DNA of 64,000 nt from Burkholderiales bacterium (GTDB lineage Bacteria > Pseudomonadota > Gammaproteobacteria > Burkholderiales > SG8-41), in the NCBI GenBank assembly GCA_036262035.1, contig DATAJS010000025.1, positions 1 through 64,000 on the forward strand. Direction: 5' to 3'. Under the pieces are notes generated by a model. The model saw nothing but the letters and a program-made list of their open reading frames with translations, was not told the DNA's origin and searched no databases. A program made the position numbers and the translations under genes. Position 1 is the first letter of the stretch. Each line of letters opens with the position of its first letter. Positions 8,735 through 18,100 of this stretch are shown in pieces.

Positions 8735-9034
8735 CTAACGCAGCGGAATGTGGATGTTGATCGCTGCCGGGGCCGACACGACCGGAGGCGCGTAATACAC
8801 CGGTTGCGGCTGCACGTACGTCACGTGGCGCTCGACGACCACGGGACCCGCACGCTGGACGATCACCTCGCGGTGGCCGTGCTTCCAGGCGTGCTTCTGG
8901 GCCTTGCGCCATTCCTTCTCGCGATGCTTCTGCTCTTTCCAGTAGCGCTTGTCGAAATCGTGGTCGTGCCCCGCCCACACCGGCGTCGCGGCGGCGAACG
9001 TGGCGGCAATGGCGGCTGCAAGGATGCGTTTCAT
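8735..9034 (-). CDS. small secreted His-rich protein B (paralogue of A)
   Basis: 99 residues from the ATG at 9034. Signal peptide MKRILAAAIAATFAAATPVWA, then a charged His/Lys-rich part (HDHDFDKRYWKEQKHREKEW, HAWKHGHR), then a Val/Pro-rich tail with YVQPQPVYYAPP and the ending INIHIPLR. The signal peptide opening (MKR), the middle VVVER/VVERH pattern and the ending match protein A at 7782-8063. No transmembrane segment beyond the signal peptide. Function unknown. Confidence 0.72.
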   Translation of the reverse strand: MKRILAAAIAATFAAATPVWAGHDHDFDKRYWKEQKHREKEWRKAQKHAWKHGHREVIVQRAGPVVVERHVTYVQPQPVYYAPPVVSAPAAINIHIPLR

Positions 9035-9150
9035 GGCGACTCTCCCGAACGAATTGCGTTGTTGATGATTAGAACGCAATCGCGCGCGCGAAGTCGCAAC
9101 GAATCGCTAGCGTGTGTAACAGGGTGTTACGAGACTTGCGATCGGACGAT

Positions 9151-10545
9151 TCACGGCGCAAGGAGATCGACGAATTGGTGCACCGCCGTCCGATCGAGCT
9201 TTTCGGGATCGGCGAAGACTGCCGCGATCTGCTCGCAACGCGCCGGCGTGTAACGCCGCGCGAGCGCCGCGTCGAGCTTCGCTTCGAGCAGCGGCAGCGC
9301 TTCGGCGCGCCGCCGCGGATGCCCTGCGGGATACTCGACCTCGATCCGGCCGCTGCTCGTGCCGTCGCGGAATTGCACTTCGACCGAGTTCGCGCTCGAG
9401 CGCTTGGCGGGATCGGAGAAGTCGCGCGTGTAGCGTTCGTCCTCTGCGAGCTCCATCTTCGCGCGCAGCGCGTCGATGCGCGGATCGGCGGCGAACGCGT
9501 CCGAGAAATCGTTCGGACCGATCGCACCAAAGATGAGCCCGACCGCGACGATGTACTGCACGCAGTGATCGCGGTCGGCGGCGTTACGCAGCTCGCCGCG
9601 CTTGTCCATGATGCGCATCAGCGTGCGATGGCAGCGCAGCGTGATGCGCTCGATGGCGTCGAGCCGGCCGTCCACCTGCGGGTGCAGCCGGAACGCGCAC
9701 TCCGCCGCGGTCTGCCCGTGCATGCCGGCCGGCACGAGCTTGAACATCACGCGGCGTATCACGTCGTCGCCGAGCGCCGGCAACTGAAGTTCTTCGCCGC
9801 CGAAGCGCGCGGCATGAAAGCCGAGCTCGGGCGCGGAGAGCACCCACGGATAGCCGTCCTCGCCCTTCATCGCGAGGTACGCCATGCGCACCGAGTCCGC
9901 GATCGCCGCCGCGGTCGCCCAGTTCTTGCGCGTGCCGATGTTGGGCGCGTTGCGCACGACCGACAGCGTGGTCTCGATGAACGCGTTGGACGTCGCGTTG
10001 AGGATCTGGCGCTCGCTGCCGCCGAGCAGGCGCGTGCACACCGCCGCGGTCGCCACGCGCGCGAGCAGCGGCTGATCGATGCCGTGCTTGCGGAAATCGT
10101 TGAGGAGGCCGAGCGTGCCCTGGATCTCGTACGCACGCACCATCGCATCGAAGACATCGCGCATCGTCGAGGCCGGCCGACGCGAGCGTGACAGGTGGTC
10201 TGCGAGCGTGAGAATGGCGCCGACGGTATCGGAGGGATGGGTCGTCAGCGCGCCCGAAGTCGCATCGTTGTAATCGAGCCAGCGGATCGTGGCCGCCAGA
10301 TCGAAAGCGGCCTTGTCGGGCTCGAGCACGTACGAGGTGCCCGGCACGCGCGAGCCGTTCGGCACGACGGTGCCGGGCACGAGAGGACCGAGGAGCCTGG
10401 TGCAGTCCGGCTGGTCGAGCGCTTCGAGCGCGCACGCGAGCGCGTCGGCGAGACACAGGCGCGCTGCGGCGATCGAATCTTCTGCGACTTCGTGGCTGTG
10501 AACGTAGCGCGCGATGTCGGCGAGAGGGCGGTCCGGTGCGTTCAT
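9151..10545 (-). CDS. MmgE/PrpD-family protein 1
   Basis: 464 residues from the ATG at 10545. PrpD-type fold: LADALACALEALDQPDCTRLLGP near the start, the family motif RWLDYNDATSGALTTHPSDT (about 85-104) and GMHGQTAAECAFRLHP in the lid/second domain. The family includes 2-methylcitrate dehydratase and related isomerases or lyases such as cis-aconitate decarboxylase; without prpB/prpC nearby the substrate is open. It is divergent from a Bug receptor gene with only 42 nt between the starts, so they probably share a control region and the receptor may bind a related acid. Confidence 0.85.
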   Translation of the reverse strand: MNAPDRPLADIARYVHSHEVAEDSIAAARLCLADALACALEALDQPDCTRLLGPLVPGTVVPNGSRVPGTSYVLEPDKAAFDLAATIRWLDYNDATSGALTTHPSDTVGAILTLADHLSRSRRPASTMRDVFDAMVRAYEIQGTLGLLNDFRKHGIDQPLLARVATAAVCTRLLGGSERQILNATSNAFIETTLSVVRNAPNIGTRKNWATAAAIADSVRMAYLAMKGEDGYPWVLSAPELGFHAARFGGEELQLPALGDDVIRRVMFKLVPAGMHGQTAAECAFRLHPQVDGRLDAIERITLRCHRTLMRIMDKRGELRNAADRDHCVQYIVAVGLIFGAIGPNDFSDAFAADPRIDALRAKMELAEDERYTRDFSDPAKRSSANSVEVQFRDGTSSGRIEVEYPAGHPRRRAEALPLLEAKLDAALARRYTPARCEQIAAVFADPEKLDRTAVHQFVDLLAP

Positions 10546-10587
10546 AGGGGCGTGCAGTATACTTCTGCCCCCCGAGTGAGGAAATTC

Positions 10588-11571
10588 ATGACACACAAAA
10601 TCAAGCTCATCGCGGCGAGCTTTGCCGCCGCGTTCTCAGCAACCGCCGGCGCCGCCAGCGACGCCGCCCCCAACTATCCCACCAAGCCCGTCCGCTTCAT
10701 CGTTCCCTTCGCCCCCGGCGCAGGCACCGACATGACCGCGCGCACCATCGCGCAGAAGCTCGGCGACAAGTTCGGCCAGCAGTTCGTCGTCGACAACCGC
10801 ACCGGCGCGGGCGGCGCGATCGGCGTCGACACCGTCGCCAAGGCGGTGCCGGACGGCTACACGATCGGTCTCATCTCCGCGTCCAATTCGGTCGGCGCCG
10901 CGACCAATCCGGGCCTGCCGTACAACATGGAGCGCGATCTGCAGGGCATCTCGCAGGCCACGTCGCTGTTCTACGTGATGTACACGCACCCGTCGGTGCC
11001 GGTGAAGAGCGTCAAGGACCTGATCGCGTACGCCAAGGCGAACCCGGGCAAGCTCAACTTCGGCTCGTCGGGCAACTACACGCTCCAGCATTTCTCGGGC
11101 GAGCTCTTCAACCACATGGCCGGCGTGAAGATCACGCACGTGCCGTACAAAGGCACCGCCGCGGTCATCCCCGCGATGCTCGCCGGCGAAGTGCAGCTCG
11201 GCTTCGGCTCGCTCATCGGCACGCGCTCGATGATGGACCAGGGCAAATTGCGCGGCATCGCGATCACCGCGGGCAAACGCTCGCCTTCGATCGACCTGCC
11301 GACGATCGCCGAATCGGGCCTCAAGGGCTACGAGGTCGACCAGTGGTACGGCGTGATCGCTTCGTCCAAGGTTCCGCAGCCCATCATCCGCAAGCTCTAC
11401 CAGGGCATCGCCGAAGCGCTCAAGCAGCCCGAGGTCGCGCAGCGTCTCGCGCACGACGGCTCGACGCCCGTGGCCACCACGCCCGAGCAGTTCAACGCGC
11501 ACATCAAGAGCGAGATCGCGAAGTGGAAGCGGCTCGTGAAGGAAGCGAAGCTGCCGCTGCAGAACAGCTGA
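10588..11571 (+). CDS. Bug/TctC-family periplasmic receptor 2
   Basis: 327 residues. Signal peptide MTHKIKLIAASFAAAFSATAGAA, then YPTKPVRFIVPFAPGAGTDMT and VVDNRTGAGGAIGVDTVAKA, the two ligand-loop signatures of Bug receptors, and an end of KRLVKEAKLPLQNS. The ATG at 10588 has GAGGAAATTC before it. Divergently arranged with the PrpD-like gene at 9151-10545, which suggests the two serve uptake or sensing and use of one carboxylate. No membrane components nearby. Confidence 0.93.
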   Translation: MTHKIKLIAASFAAAFSATAGAASDAAPNYPTKPVRFIVPFAPGAGTDMTARTIAQKLGDKFGQQFVVDNRTGAGGAIGVDTVAKAVPDGYTIGLISASNSVGAATNPGLPYNMERDLQGISQATSLFYVMYTHPSVPVKSVKDLIAYAKANPGKLNFGSSGNYTLQHFSGELFNHMAGVKITHVPYKGTAAVIPAMLAGEVQLGFGSLIGTRSMMDQGKLRGIAITAGKRSPSIDLPTIAESGLKGYEVDQWYGVIASSKVPQPIIRKLYQGIAEALKQPEVAQRLAHDGSTPVATTPEQFNAHIKSEIAKWKRLVKEAKLPLQNS

Positions 11572-11590
11572 CGCGACGTAGCGTCGCGTC

Positions 11591-11628
11591 ATCCCGGACG
11601 CGTCGCGGCAGCGCACGCGATCCGGGAT
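11591..11628. terminator. inverted repeat between convergent genes (ATCCCGGACGCG family)
   Basis: Arms ATCCCGGACGCGT (11591-11603) and ACGCGATCCGGGAT (11615-11628) pair with one unpaired base. The hairpin lies between the end of Bug receptor 2 and the end of the M50/HlyD gene, so it could end transcription from both sides; there is no clear T-run. A related copy is inside the composite repeat at 34482-34682. Confidence 0.6.
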
Positions 11629-11652
11629 AGCCGGGATCCATTTGACCCGGCC

Positions 11653-13761
11653 TCAGAACCCGAGCTCGCGCCACAGCACGCTCAACCCCGATCGCACGAA
11701 ACGCTCAAAGGGCGCTTCCCATCGGCCCGCGATCGTCACGTGGCCGCGCCAGCGGTGCTGTTCCCGCAACGCGCCCGGCGCCGCCGTGAGCACGACGCGG
11801 TACACCGCCCGTTCCGGATAGAGCACGCCGGCCTTCTCGCGCACCAGCACGTGCCCGCCGAAGAGGGTGGCGAGCTCGGGTTCGTCGAGCGTGCGCGCGG
11901 CGTCTTTCTCGATCTCGGCCACTTCCAGCTCGAGCACCGGACCGTCGAGCCCCTCGGCCGAGAAGAGCGCGTGGTCGCCCGCCTTGATGCGGTGGATGTC
12001 GCGCTCTTCCACGTACGTCACCACGTGCATCGGGCCCTCGCGCACGAGCCGCCCCAGCATCTCGCCTTCGCCCACCCAGTCTCCGGGCCGCAAATCGGGC
12101 TCGAGGTCGCGCAGCACGCCGGCGAACGGCGCCCGCGGTCGGTAACGCGCGGCGTCCGCGGCGATGGTCGCCTTTTCCGCGCGCGCAGTCGTGAGCTCTT
12201 CGTGGAGCACGCGCCAGTCCTTGCGCGTCTCCGCGTCGAACCCGGCCGATGCCGACTCCCAGGCGAGGCGGCTGCGCCGCGCGTCGTTCTGCTCGGTGCG
12301 CGTGCGCAGCGCGGGTGAATCGAGCGCGATCACCACGGCGCCCTCCGGTACGGTCGCACCGTCCGCATAGGGCAGCGCGCGCACACGCGCGTGCGGCGGC
12401 GCGTAGATCGCCCACTGATCCGCCGGCTCCAGCAGTCCCGAAGTGCTCACCCGCGCCGGCCAGGGCACGATGAACGCGCCGACCGCAAGCGCGCCGATGA
12501 GGACGGTGCGTCGCGTGCGCGAATTGCCGCGAAGCCGCGTCCAACGTCCGGCCCACGCTTTCAGCTCGCGCCAGACCGGAAGCACGATGAACCAGGCGAT
12601 CTCCACGGCGAAGAGCACGATGCCCACCGCCTTGATGAAGAAGTGATAGACCAGCACCGCGATGCCCAGGAAGAGCACGAGCCGGTAGATCCACGTCACC
12701 CACGCGAACAGGATGAGTCCCGCGGCCTTGCGGCGAGCAAAGTGCTCGGGCGGCGGCTCGCCGAGGCCGAAGAGCGCCTCGCGCAGATGCCATCGCGCGA
12801 GCGCGAACGCGCGGGCGTGCAGGTTCGGGACCTGCAGCGCGTCGGCGAGCAGGAAGTATCCGTCGAAGCGCATGAACGGACTCGCGTTGATGAGCACCGT
12901 GGACACCCACGTCGTCGTCGAGAGCAGGAAGGCGATGGTGCGCGGCAGGCCGTCGGGCAGCCAGACCCACGCGAACGTCGCCCACACCGCGATCCCGAGC
13001 TCGGTGAGGATGCCGGCCGCGGCGACCTCGAGGCGCTGGCTGCGGCGCGTGAGCTTCCACACGTCGTTCGTGTCGGTGTACGCGACCGGCCACATCACGA
13101 GGAAAGCGACGCCCATCGTCGGCACGCGGCAACCGTAGCGCTTCGCGGTAAAGCCGTGCCCGAGCTCGTGCAGCGTCTTGACTGCGATCAGCGTCGCGCC
13201 GTACGCGACGGCCCCCTGCCAGCTCAGCAGATCGACGAGGGTCGTCGAGAACTGCTCCAGCGAGCGGTACACGCCCGCGATCCCCAGCACGCCGGCGAGC
13301 ACGGTGAGCTGTAGGAAGCGCCTGCTGAAGAGGAAGCCGAGCCGCGGCGCCCAGCGGGCGAGAAACGCGTCGGGCCGCGCGAGCGGAATCCGGAAGAACA
13401 GATAGTTGTGCAGCAGCCACGTGAGATAGCCCCCGCGGCTCACGGCCACGCGTTGCGCCAGATGCGCCGCCGTGCCGGGCGGCACTTCGAGCAACTGGTT
13501 CTGCTGAAGGAATCCGGCGAATGCCTGTACGTCTTCGGCGCCGACCGCGAGCGTGGTTTCCGCCGCGACGTCCGCGGCGATCGCCGCCGGATCCTGGAGC
13601 GACCAGCGCTGCAGGATTTCGAAGCTCGCCCAGTCGAGCTGGAAGAACGCGTTGCGCACCGGATCGTGCAGCGTCCAGGTCGGCTGACCGTCGGCCTGGC
13701 GAGGGCCGGGCATGAGGTCGAGCTCCTCGCGCAGCGCGGGCAGCAGGGCGGCGGCGATCAC
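11653..13761 (-). CDS. PqqD-like + M50 site-2 protease-like + HlyD-like fusion membrane protein
   Basis: 702 residues, last gene of the giant-protein operon. Order of parts: an N-terminal stretch of about 90 residues resembling PqqD-type peptide-binding domains (WTLHDPVRNAFFQLDWASFE... FLQQNQLLEV); a multi-pass membrane domain with the zinc protease motif HELGH at 198-202 and a second motif SPFMRFDGYFLL that carries the third-ligand Asp; then a single membrane segment (VLIGALAVGAFIVPWP) and a periplasmic HlyD-like barrel with a helical hairpin (about 470-700; YRPRAPFAGVLRDLEPDLRPGDWVGEGE). The GTG at 13761 overlaps the stop of the upstream adaptor gene. Likely role: cleavage or handling of the giant protein or coupling to its export in the inner membrane. 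The metal ligands are intact, so it may be active. Confidence 0.85.
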   Translation of the reverse strand: MIAAALLPALREELDLMPGPRQADGQPTWTLHDPVRNAFFQLDWASFEILQRWSLQDPAAIAADVAAETTLAVGAEDVQAFAGFLQQNQLLEVPPGTAAHLAQRVAVSRGGYLTWLLHNYLFFRIPLARPDAFLARWAPRLGFLFSRRFLQLTVLAGVLGIAGVYRSLEQFSTTLVDLLSWQGAVAYGATLIAVKTLHELGHGFTAKRYGCRVPTMGVAFLVMWPVAYTDTNDVWKLTRRSQRLEVAAAGILTELGIAVWATFAWVWLPDGLPRTIAFLLSTTTWVSTVLINASPFMRFDGYFLLADALQVPNLHARAFALARWHLREALFGLGEPPPEHFARRKAAGLILFAWVTWIYRLVLFLGIAVLVYHFFIKAVGIVLFAVEIAWFIVLPVWRELKAWAGRWTRLRGNSRTRRTVLIGALAVGAFIVPWPARVSTSGLLEPADQWAIYAPPHARVRALPYADGATVPEGAVVIALDSPALRTRTEQNDARRSRLAWESASAGFDAETRKDWRVLHEELTTARAEKATIAADAARYRPRAPFAGVLRDLEPDLRPGDWVGEGEMLGRLVREGPMHVVTYVEERDIHRIKAGDHALFSAEGLDGPVLELEVAEIEKDAARTLDEPELATLFGGHVLVREKAGVLYPERAVYRVVLTAAPGALREQHRWRGHVTIAGRWEAPFERFVRSGLSVLWRELGF

Positions 13762-15134
13762 CAGGCGAGGAACTGCCGGATGCTGGCCAGGGGCCGCCGC
13801 AGGATCCAGTAGATCAGCGGCACGCGCTCGCCGCTCAGCCGCGCGGTGCCTTTCAGGCCGACGCGGCGCTGCGTCGCGTCGTCGAGCGCGGCGCGCAGCC
13901 GGTACGCATACGTGCCGTCCGGCCGCGGGGTCGCGTCGTAGCTCAGGTAGCGCAGCTTTCCGGTGACCGGCGAGAACGGGCTCGCGGCGAGATAGAGATT
14001 CACTTCGGCGCCGGCGGCGACCGGAATCGCGTCGCCGACCGGGATCCACGCCTCGATCTCGACGTCGTGCGGATACGCGACGCGCATGATCCGCTCGCCG
14101 GTGCGCACCGGGCGGCCCACCCATTCGGTGGGATCGTCGAAGATCACGACCCCGTCCTGCGGCGCGACGACCTGCGTGCGCTTGAGCTGGCCCGCCGCGA
14201 AGTCGGCCTCCGCGCGCTTTTCCGCGATCCTGCCGACGAGCGTCGCAAGCTGGCGCTTCGCGCGTCCGTCGGTGAGCGCGAGCTGCTCGGCCTGTCGATA
14301 CTCGGTCTGCGCGGTCGCGAGCTCCTGACGCACGACGTCGAGACGGCTCGCGATCGGCGCGGTGTCGAAGCTGAAGAGCGGCTGTCCGGTCTTCACCGTG
14401 TCGTTCGGCCGCACGTGGAACTCGCCGATCACGCCGTCGAGCGGCGCACGGATCACCGCGGGATGGGCGGGCACGAGCTCGCCCGAAGCGAGCACCGTGA
14501 GATGCACGGGCACGGCGAGGAGCGCGAGCGCGACGAGCGCCGCGTAGACCGCGCGGCGCCGCCACCATCTGCGCTGCGCGTCGCGCCGCCCTGCAAACCA
14601 GGCCCTCGGCTTGCACAGCGCGAGCCATGCGTGCCGCCAGGCATGCATCCATTCGTCGAGCAGCGCGAGCGCTTCACGGCCGAAGCGCGCGTCGCCTGCG
14701 AGCAGCAGACCGCCCGCGCGCGACGCCGGATGTTTTTCGCTCGCCGGCAGCGGCACCCAGACGGCTTCGCCCGGCAGCCATTCCTTCCATTCGGCGGCGA
14801 GCTCGTCCGGCAGGTCGGCGGCGCCCACGCGATGCGCTTCGCCGGCGGCGCGCGCGGACAAGGCCTTGCAGACCTTGTTCAGCCACTGGGCGTACGGCGC
14901 GTTGCTCTCCGGCTGCACGACGCCGGAAAGCGCCTTGACCCCGCCGCCGTCCATCCAGAGCGCCGCCTGGCGATAGGGAACGAGCAGGCGCGTGTCGTTG
15001 ACCGCGAGGAACGCGAGCTCTTCGGTGCTGCCCGCGGCGCGCGCACGCTTGGCGAGCTCGAGAAGGACGACGAACGGCGTAGGGACGGGCGGCACGACCG
15101 TGGTCGCCGCTGCGGCGCCCTGCCCCTCGCTCAT
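13758..15134 (-). CDS. HlyD-family adaptor with N-terminal GAF-like domain
   Basis: 458 residues. An N-terminal cytoplasmic part of about 180 residues begins VLLELAKRARAAGSTEELAFLAVNDTRLLVPYRQAALW, which resembles GAF-like sensor domains seen on some HlyD adaptors. One membrane segment follows (about 193-215, VYAALVALALLAVPVHLTVLAS), then the periplasmic adaptor: first lipoyl half VIRAPLDGVIGEFHVRPNDTVKTGQPLF, a coiled-coil hairpin (about 270-320), second half VVAPQDGVVIFDD, and a beta-barrel. Its ATG (15134) overlaps the end of the giant-protein gene by 4 nt and its stop overlaps the M50 fusion. Family role: inner-membrane to outer-membrane bridge in export. Confidence 0.87.
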   Translation of the reverse strand: MSEGQGAAAATTVVPPVPTPFVVLLELAKRARAAGSTEELAFLAVNDTRLLVPYRQAALWMDGGGVKALSGVVQPESNAPYAQWLNKVCKALSARAAGEAHRVGAADLPDELAAEWKEWLPGEAVWVPLPASEKHPASRAGGLLLAGDARFGREALALLDEWMHAWRHAWLALCKPRAWFAGRRDAQRRWWRRRAVYAALVALALLAVPVHLTVLASGELVPAHPAVIRAPLDGVIGEFHVRPNDTVKTGQPLFSFDTAPIASRLDVVRQELATAQTEYRQAEQLALTDGRAKRQLATLVGRIAEKRAEADFAAGQLKRTQVVAPQDGVVIFDDPTEWVGRPVRTGERIMRVAYPHDVEIEAWIPVGDAIPVAAGAEVNLYLAASPFSPVTGKLRYLSYDATPRPDGTYAYRLRAALDDATQRRVGLKGTARLSGERVPLIYWILRRPLASIRQFLAW

Positions 15135-18100
15135 GCGTCGTTACGCTGCGCGGCCTGTGCGGCGCGCGAGAGCGCCATCAGCCGCTCCGAGAGCCCGAGA
15201 GGGCGCGCGGCCATCTGCAACTGCTCGGTGAAGCCCTTGCGACCTTCGAGGCCCGATTGCGGGCCGCGCTGCTGTTGCGGGCCCTGCCGCTCGTCCACGT
15301 CGACCTTGAAGCGCAGCACCGCTTCGTGTCCTTCGCTGTCGCGAGCGACCACGCGCACGTTCAGCACCTGGTCCATCCCCGCCGGCGGCGTCACCTTGAA
15401 GGTGCCCGTCGCCGGATCGAACACGATCCACGCCGGCAGCGGCCGGCCGTCGGCGAGCGTCGCGCTGAGTTGTACGGCTGCGTTCGGATTCGTGCTCGCG
15501 AAGGCGTCCGCGGGAACGCGGAAGGTGCTCTCTCCGCGCGCGGTGATATCCACATCCGGCATACCGCGCGCCACCACGAGTCCTTCGCCCTGCGCGCTGC
15601 CCGGAGTCACCGTCGCCACGCGAAATGCGTCGGGCGCAGGCGGCGGGGGCGTCTCGGTGTGTATCAGCGCGGTCTCGAGCCCGAACGTCGGCAGGCCGAC
15701 CTCCGCCGTGCGCGGGAGGAAGGCGGTCGGGGCCGGCGCGGTCACGGGCGGCGGCTCAGGCACCGGCGGCGGAGCGGCCGGCGGTGCGGGCGGCGGCGGC
15801 GTTTCCACCGGCAGCACCGGCGGCGGCACGAAGAGCGTGGCGCCGGTGGGCGCACTCGCCACGCTTTCAGCGGTGCCGCGCGCATCGGTGTACGACGCGA
15901 CGACGCGCAGCGTCTTGCCGATCAGCGTCTGGTCGACCAGCAGCGTCGACGCCGTGGCGCCGGCGATGTTCGTCCAACTGCTGCCGAGCGTCGACTGCCA
16001 CTGGAACGACACCGCGCCGAGGCCGTCGTCGTCGGCGAGGGTGTGGCTCGCCGTGAGCGTGTTGCCCACCAGCGTCTCGCCCGCGATCGTCACTTCACCC
16101 GTCGGCGCGTCGTTGGTGTTGGCGACCGTCACGTCGAAGGTCGTGCTCGCCTGTGCGCCGCCCGTGTCGGTCACCGTCACTCTGACCGAGTAGCGGCCGA
16201 CATCGCCGTTGGCGGGCGTGCCCGAGAAAGTGCCCGTCGCGCCGTCGAAGGCAAGCCACGCGGGTAACGGCGACCCGTCGGCGAGCGCAGCCGTCCAGGT
16301 GAGGACCTCGCCCGTGTCCACGTCCGCGAACGTGTTCGCAGGCACGGTGAAACCGAAGGCTGCGTCTTCGGCGGCCCTCTGGTCGGCGGTCGCGTTGGCG
16401 AGCGTCGGCGCGTCGTTCATCGCCGTCACGTTCAGCGCGATCGTGCCGTCGGCTGGGCCGGTGCCCGCCGCATCGCGGATGCGCGTCGCGATCGTGACGT
16501 TCCGATCCAGGTTCGCCGCCGGAACGAAAGCGACCGCGGCCAGCGCTGCGTTCACGTCCGCGACCGAGCCGCTCACCGTCCACAGGCCGGTGGCCGCGTC
16601 GTAGCCCGAAGCGGCCGCACCGAAAGTACCGGTGCTCAGCGCGCCGGCCACAGGCTTGCTCAGCGCGAGCGCCGCGGTGATCGTCTCGCCGGCATCGACG
16701 TCGCCCACGACGATGTCGCCCAGCGCGACGCTCGCCGCGTCTTCGGTATACGTCACCGTCTGCGTGAGGTTCGTCGCCGCCGGTGCGTCGTTCACCGCCG
16801 TGACGTCCAGCGCGATCGCGCCGTCGGCAGGCCCTGCGCCGGACGCATCGCGAACGCGCGTCGTGACGGTGACGTTCTGCGCCCAGTTCGCCGCCGGCGT
16901 GAAGGCCACCGCGGCGAGCGCGGCGTTCACATCGGTCGTCGAGCCCGAGACGCTCCACACGCCGGTTCCCGCGTCGTAGGTCGACGTGGCAGCGCCGAAG
17001 GTGCCCGTGGTGAGCGCCCCCGCAGCCGCGCTGCTCAGGGTCAGCGTCGCGGTGATCGTGTCGCCGGTGTCGACATCGCTCACGACGATGTCGCCGAGCG
17101 CGACGCTGCCCGCGTCCTCGGTATAGGTCGCCGTCTGCGTGAGGTTCGTCGCGGACGGCGCGTCGTTCACCGGCGTGACGTCGAGCGCGATGACACCGTC
17201 GGCCGGACCGCTGTTCGCCGCGTCGCGGATGCGCGTCGCGATCGTGACGTCCTGGTCTCCATTCGCCGTCGGAGTAAAGCTCACCGCAGCCAGCGCCGCG
17301 TTGACGTCGCTCACCGAACCCGTCACCGTCCATACCGCGGTCCCGGCGTCGTAGACGGACGTCGCCGAACCGAACGTGCCGGTGCTCAACGTTCCCGCGG
17401 TTGGGCTGCTCAGCGTCAGCGTCGCAGTGATCGTCTCTCCGGTATCGACGTCGCTCACCACGATGTCGCCGAGCGCGACGCTCGCCGCGTCTTCGGTATA
17501 CGTCACCGTCTGCGTGAGGTTCGTCGCCGTCGGTGCGTCGTTCACCGCCGTGACGTCGAGGGTGATGACACCGTCGGCCGGACCGCTGTTCGCCGCGTCG
17601 CGGATGCGCGTCGCGATCGTGACGTCCTGGTCCAGGTTCGTGGCCGGCGTGAAAGACACCGCTGCAAGCGCCGCGTTGACGTCGCTCGTCGAGCCCGTCA
17701 CCGTCCATACTCCGGTCCCGGCGTCGTAGGCGGACGTCGCCGCACCGAACGTGCCGGTGCTCAGGCTTCCTGCGGCCGGATTGCTCAATGTCAGCGTGGC
17801 GGTGATCGTCTCGCCCGCGTCGACGTCGCTCGCGACGATGTCACCGAGCGCGACGCTGCCGACCGGATCTTCGGCATACGTCACCGTCTGCGTGAGATTC
17901 GTCGCCGTCGGCGCATCGTTCACCGCGGTGACGTTGACGGTCGAGGTCGCCTGGTCGGTGATGCCGCCGGCGTCCGTCACGGTGATCGCGACCGTGCGAG
18001 GCGTCGTAACGGGCGCCTGGCTGGTGTCGAGATACACCATCGATCGCAGCACGCCTTGATACACGCCGGGACTGGCCGTACCGCTCAGCGTGTAGGTGCG

